Source: Bacteroidales bacterium UBA4814 (lineage in GTDB: Bacteria > Bacteroidota > Bacteroidia > Bacteroidales > UBA7960). From it: DNA of 62,218 nucleotides. The position numbers and the translations under genes were made by a program. The stretch lies in NCBI GenBank assembly GCA_002402465.1, contig DHFW01000025.1, positions 1-62,218 on the forward strand, given 5' to 3'. The notes under the pieces are model-generated. The model was given only the letters and a program-made list of their open reading frames with translations. It searched no databases and had not been told where the DNA came from. Below, one piece after another: positions 56,890 to 62,218 of the stretch (the stretch's first letter is position 1; each line of letters opens with the position of its first letter).

Positions 56890-57471
56890 ATGATTATTAT
56901 TGGCCAGACTTTAATTTCGGACGAGATATACCTCGAACAATTTGTTTGCGACCTGCCAGTATGCAAGGGCGGCTGCTGCGTGGAAGGCGATGCCGGTGCA
57001 CCCCTGTCTGAAGAGGAAACCCTCATTTTACAGAAAATCTATGCCCGCGTAAAGCCCTTCATGATTGAAAAGGGCATCGCCACTGTGGAGGAGGAAGGCA
57101 CCTGGGTGACCGACCCGGCCGGCGAGCCCGTTACGCCCCTGGTGGAAGGCGGGCAGTGCGCCTACGTGTATTACGATGAACACGACATTGCCAAATGCGC
57201 CATCGAAAAAGCCTGGGAGGAAGGTGTTATTGACTTTCAGAAACCCATCTCTTGTCATTTGTATCCAATAAGGATAACCTCCTTTCCATTTTATGATGCT
57301 TTGAACTACCATCGCTGGCCCATCTGCAACTGCGCCCGAAAAAAGGGAGCAAAGCTCAAGGTGCGGGTTTTCCGCTTTCTTAAAGAAGCCCTCGTTCGCA
57401 AATATGGAGAGCAGTGGTACGAAGAACTTGAGGCCTACATTAGTATGGCGTTTGAAGACGAGAAGAAATAG
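56890..57471 (+). CDS. DUF3109 family cysteine-rich protein
   Basis: A 193-residue soluble protein of the DUF3109 family, related to YkgJ-type metal-binding proteins. Cysteine clusters CDLPVCKGGCC near the N-terminus and QCAYVY...CAIEKAW...ISCHLYPIR...ICNCA in the second half could hold zinc or an iron-sulfur cluster. The ATG at 56890 is chosen because the promoter box lies directly upstream. No enzymatic role is known to me. It stands alone. Confidence 0.88.
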   Translation: MIIIGQTLISDEIYLEQFVCDLPVCKGGCCVEGDAGAPLSEEETLILQKIYARVKPFMIEKGIATVEEEGTWVTDPAGEPVTPLVEGGQCAYVYYDEHDIAKCAIEKAWEEGVIDFQKPISCHLYPIRITSFPFYDALNYHRWPICNCARKKGAKLKVRVFRFLKEALVRKYGEQWYEELEAYISMAFEDEKK

Positions 57472-57515
57472 CAGAGGGCACAGGGCACAGAGCGCAGGGA
57501 AAAGTGATAAGCGGC

Positions 57516-57543
57516 AGGAAGTAGGAAGTAGGAAGTAGGAAGT
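57516..57543. repeat. Four perfect tandem copies of AGGAAGT
   Basis: The 7-bp unit AGGAAGT is repeated four times without change, right after the DUF3109 gene and 40 bp upstream of the toxin-antitoxin promoter. It is prone to copy-number change by slippage. Confidence 0.85.
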
Positions 57544-57559
57544 AGTATAGTACCGCATG

Positions 57560-57592
57560 TTGCCAAAGGAAGCCAGAAATTTCTTAAATTTG
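57560..57592 (+). promoter_or_regulatory. Predicted promoter of the toxin-antitoxin operon
   Basis: TAAATTTG at 57585-57592 matches the -7 box; TTG at 57560-57562 lies 22 bp upstream. The box sits 21 bp before the ATG at 57614, so that ATG rather than the one at 57557 is the antitoxin start. Confidence 0.6.
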
Positions 57593-57613
57593 GAATACAG
57601 TAATTACGGCGGT

Positions 57614-57817
57614 ATGAACACTCTTGAAAAAAAAGCCTTTATTAAAAAGAACCTTGACAATGTCAATGAACCTTTTCTGGAAGAAGTCTACCAAAAAATG
57701 ATTTCATTTCTCGAAGGCTCACTCCTTGAAGAATCGGAAGAGGATATCGAAAAAGGTAATCTTACAAGTCATGACATCCTTAAGAAGGAGGTTCATCAAT
57801 GGCGGAAAACCAGATAA
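57614..57817 (+). CDS. Putative antitoxin of a RelE/ParE-type module
   Basis: A 67-residue acidic protein (MNTLEKKAFIKKNLDNVNEP). Its C-terminus (LTSHDILKKEVHQWRKTR) resembles the toxin-wrapping tails of small Bacteroidetes addiction-module antitoxins. No clear DNA-binding fold is seen. Its last 19 bp overlap the toxin gene, the usual coupled arrangement. The identity depends on the neighbouring toxin. Confidence 0.7.
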   Translation: MNTLEKKAFIKKNLDNVNEPFLEEVYQKMISFLEGSLLEESEEDIEKGNLTSHDILKKEVHQWRKTR

Positions 57818-58116
57818 AATGGACTCGCAGGGCAGTCAAGGATTTACAAAGAGTCTATTTTTTCAACAATGAATTAATTGGCGAAGAAAAATCTTTTTCC
57901 ATTATTGAAAGCCTTCTCAAACGTGTTGATATGCTGGCAGATAAAAGATTTGTCAGAATGGGACCCCGAGATGAGCAGTTCAGTCACCTTAAGAGAGAAT
58001 ATAAAAAGCTTGTTGAAGGACATTTAAAAATCACGTATCGAATGAGTTCGGATCATACCTGTGTTTATATAAACAGGGTTTTTGATACCCGACAGAATCC
58101 ATTGAAAAATAAATAA
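57799..58116 (+). CDS. RelE/ParE-family toxin
   Basis: A 105-residue protein with the RelE/ParE fold pattern: IKWTRRAVKDLQRVYFF in the N-terminal helices and LVEGHLKITYRMSSDHTCVY, followed by INRVFDTRQNP, in the C-terminal strands. The late Arg-rich end matches ParE-type proteins. Members either cleave ribosome-bound mRNA or poison gyrase; which applies cannot be told. It overlaps the antitoxin by 19 bp. Confidence 0.85.
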   Translation: MAENQIKWTRRAVKDLQRVYFFNNELIGEEKSFSIIESLLKRVDMLADKRFVRMGPRDEQFSHLKREYKKLVEGHLKITYRMSSDHTCVYINRVFDTRQNPLKNK

Positions 58117-58124
58117 TTCAAAAG

Positions 58125-58161
58125 TTAGTCAGGGCTTGACTCCAAGTCAAACCCTGACTAA
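58125..58161. terminator. Long hairpin between the toxin gene and glpK
   Basis: A 17-bp stem TTAGTCAGGGCTTGACT / AGTCAAACCCTGACTAA (58125-58141 and 58145-58161) with a CCA loop. There is one mismatch on the plus strand, which becomes a G-U pair on the minus strand. It lies 16 bp past the glpK stop and probably ends both convergent units. Confidence 0.7.
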
Positions 58162-58176
58162 AGGACATTAAATCCC

Positions 58177-59667
58177 TTATCTGGTCCAGGATTTGGCCCG
58201 TTTCACTGCATCAGCCCATTTTCTCTTTATGGTCATGACCTGGCTGTCGGGCATGGCTGGCTCGAACTGTTTTTCGGGTTGCCACTGCTGGCGGATTTCT
58301 TCAGTATCTTTCCAGAAGCCTGTGGCAAGACCTGCCAGGTAAGCAGCCCCCATGGCTGTTGTTTCAATGACCTTGGGTCGAATTACGCTGGTTTTCAGAA
58401 TGTCGGACTGAAACTGCATCAGCAGGTTGTTTGCAGAGGCCCCTCCATCCACCCGCAGTTCTTTTATTTTCATTCCGGTATCGAGTTTCATCACGTGGAG
58501 AACGTCCATGGTTTGAAAAGCGATTCCTTCGAGGGCTGCCCTTGCAATGTGTGCGCGAGTGGTTCCGCGGCTAATACCTACCATGAGTCCACGGGCGTAT
58601 TGATCCCAATAGGGAGCCCCCATACCAGTAAAACTTGGCACAAAATAAAGGTCGCCGCTGTCTTCAACCTGGCTGGCAAGGGCCTCAATTTCGGAAGATG
58701 CTTTGATAATTCCCAAACCATCGCGAAGCCATTGCACCACGGCCCCACCAATAAAGATGCTGCCTTCAAGGGCATAAATGGTTTTTCCATTCAACTGCCA
58801 GGCAATGGTTGTTACCAGGTTGTTTTTCGAAATAAATGGCTTCTCGCCGGTATTCATTAGTATGAAACAGCCTGTGCCATAGGTGTTTTTGACCATTCCC
58901 TCTTCGGTACACATTTGTCCGAAGAGCGCGGCCTGCTGGTCGCCTGCAATACCGGCTATGGGCACTTTTGATGCGAAAAAGGTGGTGTTGCTGTGGTCAT
59001 ACACTTCGCTCGAAGAAGCCACTCTGGGCAACATCGATTTTGGAATGCCCATCAAGTCGAGCAACTCATCATCCCACTTCAGGGTGTTAATGTTGTAAAG
59101 CATGGTGCGGCTGGCATTGGTTACATCCGTAACATGGGTGCGGCCCTGGGTGAGTTTCCAAACCAGCCAGCTGTCAACCGTTCCGAAAGCAAGTTCACCC
59201 TTTTCGGCTTTTTCGCGGGCACCCTTTACATGGTCAAGGATCCATTTTACCTTAGTGCCGCTGAAATAGGCATCGATCACCAAACCGGTTTTTTCTCTGA
59301 TCATTTTTGCCATTCCACGATCTTTCAATTCATCGCAAAAGCCTGAGGTGCGGCGGTCCTGCCAAACGATGGCGTTATAAACAGGTTCTCCTGTTTTTCG
59401 ATCCCACACAATGGTAGTTTCTCGCTGGTTGGTAATACCAATTCCATGCAGGTTCGAACCGTTGATGCCAATTTTCGACATGGCCTCTGCCGCTACAGCT
59501 ACTTGCGAAGACCATATTTCGCTGGGGTCGTGCTCCACCCAGCCTGGCTTGGGGAAAATTTGCTGAAACTCTTTCTGGGCAACCGAGCGAATGTTTCCTT
59601 TATGATCGAAAAGAAGGGCCCGCGAGCTGGTGGTCCCCTGGTCGAATGCTAAAATGAATTTTTCCAT
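58177..59667 (-). CDS. glpK: Glycerol kinase
   Basis: A 496-residue FGGY-family kinase that phosphorylates glycerol to sn-glycerol 3-phosphate. The nucleotide-binding opening AFDQGTTSSRALLFD, the glycerol-contact region QRETTIVWDRKTGEPVYNAI and WQDRRT, GDQQAALFGQ and VDGGASANNLLMQFQ are all present. Length is standard. It follows glpD by 40 bp. No glycerol facilitator (glpF) is in the window. Confidence 0.97.
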   Translation of the reverse strand: MEKFILAFDQGTTSSRALLFDHKGNIRSVAQKEFQQIFPKPGWVEHDPSEIWSSQVAVAAEAMSKIGINGSNLHGIGITNQRETTIVWDRKTGEPVYNAIVWQDRRTSGFCDELKDRGMAKMIREKTGLVIDAYFSGTKVKWILDHVKGAREKAEKGELAFGTVDSWLVWKLTQGRTHVTDVTNASRTMLYNINTLKWDDELLDLMGIPKSMLPRVASSSEVYDHSNTTFFASKVPIAGIAGDQQAALFGQMCTEEGMVKNTYGTGCFILMNTGEKPFISKNNLVTTIAWQLNGKTIYALEGSIFIGGAVVQWLRDGLGIIKASSEIEALASQVEDSGDLYFVPSFTGMGAPYWDQYARGLMVGISRGTTRAHIARAALEGIAFQTMDVLHVMKLDTGMKIKELRVDGGASANNLLMQFQSDILKTSVIRPKVIETTAMGAAYLAGLATGFWKDTEEIRQQWQPEKQFEPAMPDSQVMTIKRKWADAVKRAKSWTR

Positions 59668-59707
59668 GAGTCTAGGTTTTGGTTAATGTAATGGTTTAAG
59701 ATTCTAA

Positions 59708-61273
59708 TTATGAAAGGAGGTAGTTTTTTGTTAGCTTCACAAATTCATCGACTTGTTTTTCTTCCCAAGCCTTGTCTTTTCCAAGCTCTTTTGCCATAAT
59801 GGCGGCCACTTTCGGAGCAATTCGGGCGCTCTCCCTGGCATCGAGCAACAGGCATCGGGTACGGCGGGCAAGAACATCCTCTACGGTTAGGGCCATCTCA
59901 TTCCTCACAGCCCAAATCACCTGAGCCTTTAATAAATTCAGGCTTTCGCTGAGTGTTTCATTCGTTTCGGGCTCGTTTTTGGCAAGGCCCAGCATAAGCT
60001 CCTTATCGCTTCCGTAAAAATAATACGGGTCCTTGTAATCCACACCTTTTCTGTATCCGTGAATTTTCAGGTTTCGGGTTTTTGAACTGGTTTTCTTCCA
60101 GTTTTTTACCGTTTCCACCTTTTTTACCATATCCTCAGCCATTTTTCTGAAGGTGGTCCACTTGCCACCAAGCATGGTGAACAATTCCGAGTCGGTGACC
60201 ACAATTTTATGGCTACGCGAAATTTCCTTGGTTTTTTTACTATCGCCCTTTGGTGCTGCCAAAGGTCTCAAGCCAGCAAATACACTTAATACGTCCTTTC
60301 GTGATGGGGCCTTGGTCAGGTACCTGCCGGTGGTGCTCAGGATGAATTCAATTTCTTCTTCCAGGGCAACGGGTTCAAGGGAGGCTTCATTTAAGGGGGT
60401 ATCTGTGGTACCCACAACCACCTTGTTGTGCCATGGAACGGCAAATAGTACGCGTCCATCATCGGTTTTTGGAATCATCATGGCGTAATCGCCCGGTAAA
60501 AAGCTGCGGTCAAGCACCACATGCACGCCCTGGCTTGGCCTGATGGTCTTTTTTTGCCCGGGTTTATCCATCTGCAAAATGTCGTCGGCAAATACACCCG
60601 TTGCATTAATAACCGCTTTCCCTTTTATGGAATATTCCTGACCGGTTTCTGTATCGATAGCCAAAACCCCGTTCACCTTCCCATGATCGTCCTTGCTGAG
60701 GTTCGCAACGGCCATATAATTTAGTGCATGGGCACCAGCCTCTACAGCCGATTGCAGCACATTTACCGCCAGGCGCGAATCGTCAAACTGACCATCGTGA
60801 TAAACTACTCCTGCTGTAATTTTTTTCTTGTCGATGGTTGGAATACGTTCAATGGTTTTCTTTTTAGAAATGCGCAATGAACGTCCCAGGCTGTAACGCC
60901 CTGCAAGAAGATCATACATGGTCAGGCCCACGGTGTACATGAGTTCATCGAACCAACCAAAAGTAGGAATGATAAAGGATAGGTTTTTTACCAGATGCGG
61001 TGCGTTTTTTAATAGCCGGCCCCTCTCAACGCAGGCTTCGCGCACCAGCATTACATCCCCTTGTTCAAGATAACGCACCCCGCCATGCACCAGCTTAGTG
61101 CTTTTACTCGAAGTAGATTTGGTAAAATCCGACTTTTCGAGCAACAAAGTTTTGTATCCCCTGGTGGTGGTTTCCAAGGCTATGCCAATGCCAGTAGCAC
61201 CTCCGCCAATAATAATAAAGTCATACAATTCATTAAATTCTTTGACCTTTTGTAAGATTTGCTCGCGGTTCAT
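59708..61273 (-). CDS. glpD: Aerobic-type glycerol-3-phosphate dehydrogenase (FAD)
   Basis: A 521-residue flavoprotein that oxidises sn-glycerol 3-phosphate to dihydroxyacetone phosphate and passes electrons to quinone, feeding the respiratory chain. FAD binding is shown by IIIGGGATGIGIALETTTRG and LLLEKSDFTKSTSSKSTKLV, with HGGVRYLEQ. Later SVFAGLRPL and the C-terminal domain MALTVEDVLARRTRCLLLDA are typical. First gene of the glpD-glpK operon, with glpR-like operator repeats upstream. Confidence 0.95.
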   Translation of the reverse strand: MNREQILQKVKEFNELYDFIIIGGGATGIGIALETTTRGYKTLLLEKSDFTKSTSSKSTKLVHGGVRYLEQGDVMLVREACVERGRLLKNAPHLVKNLSFIIPTFGWFDELMYTVGLTMYDLLAGRYSLGRSLRISKKKTIERIPTIDKKKITAGVVYHDGQFDDSRLAVNVLQSAVEAGAHALNYMAVANLSKDDHGKVNGVLAIDTETGQEYSIKGKAVINATGVFADDILQMDKPGQKKTIRPSQGVHVVLDRSFLPGDYAMMIPKTDDGRVLFAVPWHNKVVVGTTDTPLNEASLEPVALEEEIEFILSTTGRYLTKAPSRKDVLSVFAGLRPLAAPKGDSKKTKEISRSHKIVVTDSELFTMLGGKWTTFRKMAEDMVKKVETVKNWKKTSSKTRNLKIHGYRKGVDYKDPYYFYGSDKELMLGLAKNEPETNETLSESLNLLKAQVIWAVRNEMALTVEDVLARRTRCLLLDARESARIAPKVAAIMAKELGKDKAWEEKQVDEFVKLTKNYLLS

Positions 61274-61359
61274 TTGTTTGTTTTTTTGTAGAAAAAGAAA
61301 CTTTCACGTTGCAATATTAAAACATAAAAAAACAAAAAGCAACAAAAAGAAAGAAAAAA

Positions 61360-61398
61360 GTTTCGAAAAGTTTCGAAAATATTGTTTTCGTGTTTCGG
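61360..61398. promoter_or_regulatory. Candidate GlpR operators: tandem TTTCGAAA repeats
   Basis: GTTTCGAAAA occurs twice in direct tandem (61360-61369 and 61370-61379), each with the palindromic core TTTCGAAA; two looser copies (GTTTTCG, GTTTCGG) follow to 61398. They lie between glpD and the divergent glpR-like gene, where a DeoR-type repressor should act. Confidence 0.55.
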
Positions 61399-61406
61399 AA
61401 TGTGTA

Positions 61407-61430
61407 TTTTCTCGGGCTTTTCCGAGAAAA
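61407..61430. promoter_or_regulatory. Perfect inverted repeat upstream of the glpR-like gene
   Basis: Arms TTTTCTCGG (61407-61415) and CCGAGAAAA (61422-61430) with spacer GCTTTT, 13 bp upstream of the -7 box of the regulator gene. It covers the -33 region and may be a second operator for autoregulation. Confidence 0.5.
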
Positions 61431-61443
61431 GAAAATAAAGTTG

Positions 61444-61451
61444 TAAGTTTG
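61444..61451 (+). promoter_or_regulatory. Predicted -7 promoter box of the glpR-like gene
   Basis: TAAGTTTG, exact to TAnnTTTG, 15 bp upstream of the ATG at 61467. Confidence 0.5.
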
Positions 61452-61466
61452 AAAAAAAATGTATTT

Positions 61467-62218
61467 ATGGCTCAAAGTATTGCAGAACGTCATCAGTTTA
61501 TTCTACAGAAGTTGAAAACTTCTGGTTATGTAAATGTTGCGGAGCTGAGTGAAAAACTGGGGGTTTCAACCGTAACCATTCGAAAGGATTTGAAATTTCT
61601 GGAAGCCAAAAATTTGCTTTTCCGTACCCACGGCAGTGCAACACCTCAGGATCCCTATGTAAGCGATCGTCATGTAAATGAAAAGGAAAAGCTGTTTGTT
61701 GAAGAAAAGCAGCGTATTGCTAGTTTTGCTGCCAGCCTGATCAGCGAGGGTGAAAGCATCATTTTGGCATCAGGGACGAGCGTAAATGAATTAGGGCGCC
61801 AAATAAGAAATATTCAGGGGCTTACGGTTATTTGCTCGTCCTTAATCGCTGCGCGTGAACTGGCGCTGGGGGGCGCTGCTGAAGTGTTGCAACTGGGAGG
61901 AATGCTTCGCCACAGTTCCACATCAGTGGTTGGACCTTTTGCCGAAAAAATGCTCGAAGGCTTTACCTGTAATAAATTATTTCTGGGGGTGGATGGCATC
62001 GATACCGAGTTTGGACTTACTACCACCAACGCTTTGGAAGCCAGTCTGAATCAGCAAATGATAAATTCATCCCAAAAAATAATTGTGCTTACAGATCACT
62101 CCAAATTTGGCCGAAGGGGATTCAGCAAAATCTGTGGACTGGATCAGGTAGACATGATTATTACCGACAAGGAGGTTCCTGATGCCCTGGTAGAGCTGTT
62201 GGAAGAAAAAGGGGTTGA
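61467..62218 (+). CDS. DeoR/GlpR-family transcriptional regulator (3' end cut by the window)
   Basis: At least 250 codons from the ATG at 61467 (MAQSIAERHQFILQKLKTSG), open to the window edge. An N-terminal winged HTH (about 6-57: VNVAELSEKLGVSTVTIRKD) is followed by a DeoR sugar-phosphate-binding domain. Its hallmarks are LASGTSVNELGRQI, LQLGGMLRHSSTSVVGPFAE, NKLFLGVDGID and IVLTDHSKFGRRGFSKIC. DeoR proteins are about 250-255 residues, so only a few codons are missing. It is divergent from glpD-glpK and probably represses them, released by glycerol 3-phosphate. Confidence 0.92.
   Translation, partial: MAQSIAERHQFILQKLKTSGYVNVAELSEKLGVSTVTIRKDLKFLEAKNLLFRTHGSATPQDPYVSDRHVNEKEKLFVEEKQRIASFAASLISEGESIILASGTSVNELGRQIRNIQGLTVICSSLIAARELALGGAAEVLQLGGMLRHSSTSVVGPFAEKMLEGFTCNKLFLGVDGIDTEFGLTTTNALEASLNQQMINSSQKIIVLTDHSKFGRRGFSKICGLDQVDMIITDKEVPDALVELLEEKGV

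Noticed and set aside
57516..57543. CRISPR or iteron origin
   Set aside because: A 7-bp microsatellite with no spacers and no replication gene nearby.
1..62218. tRNA, rRNA or other structured RNA genes
   Set aside because: I scanned the intergenic regions by eye for cloverleaf or conserved rRNA segments and saw none; a covariance-model search would be needed to exclude small RNAs.

Overview
The window comes from the chromosome of a Bacteroidetes bacterium, most likely Bacteroidales/Marinilabiliales-like or a relative. The evidence is an alternative complex III (ACIII) operon joined to a caa3 oxidase, a secreted protein with a type IX secretion (T9SS) C-terminal sorting domain, an OMP_b-brl_3-type TonB receptor, a bacterial V-type ATPase with a DUF2764 gene, a membrane-spanning TPR/LuxR regulator, and at least thirteen copies of the Bacteroidetes -7 promoter box TAnnTTTG placed just upstream of genes on both strands. 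No rRNA, tRNA, CRISPR array, intact transposase or prophage was seen.

Layout. 1-13.8 kb: a cupredoxin, then a 12-gene minus-strand respiratory operon actABCDEF-sco-ctaD-ctaE-coxIV-coxB-ctaB. It encodes a quinol:cytochrome c oxidoreductase and an A2-type caa3 oxidase that would work as one electron-transfer unit. 14.2-18 kb: two signalling proteins with related N-terminal receiver domains, a REC-nucleotide cyclase and a REC-PAS-PAS-HisKA-HATPase-REC hybrid kinase. 18-31 kb: mostly housekeeping genes (pgk, a glutamine/methionine transaminase with omega-amidase, parE, uxs/rmlD sugar-nucleotide genes, metX), plus a TonB receptor and a conserved protein of unknown function. 31-35.3 kb: a degraded patch with an internally deleted PLP-enzyme pseudogene, a divergent carotenoid pair (crtW-like ketolase and CrtYcd-type lycopene cyclase), a frameshifted gene, a cupin remnant, a lipoprotein and two related palindromic hairpins. 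35.3-42.9 kb: a V-type ATPase operon in the order E, DUF2764, A, B, D, I, K.

43.3-49.6 kb: a YceI-type lipoprotein, the TPR/LuxR regulator, a small charged protein and a 1086-residue T9SS cargo protein. 49.7-58.1 kb: a stand-alone biotin-dependent carboxyltransferase, a small membrane exporter, a Tat-linked DUF362/polyferredoxin redox pair, pdxB with a terminator-like hairpin directly before its start codon, a DUF3109 protein and a RelE/ParE-type toxin-antitoxin pair. 58.1 kb to the end: a glycerol catabolism block (glpK, glpD) divergent from a DeoR/GlpR-type regulator cut off by the window end.

The points most worth following up are: a proteolipid carrying the Na+-ligand set in an ATPase operon with no recognisable C or F subunit, whose promoter lies against a perfect 17-bp inverted repeat; a REC-cyclase in which the transition-state arginine is a tryptophan; six haem-binding motifs in ActA; the internally deleted D-cysteine desulfhydrase-like pseudogene; the hairpin plus T-run in front of pdxB; and an unassigned Tat/polyferredoxin redox pair. 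All functional statements rest on motif and context recognition; no database search was run.
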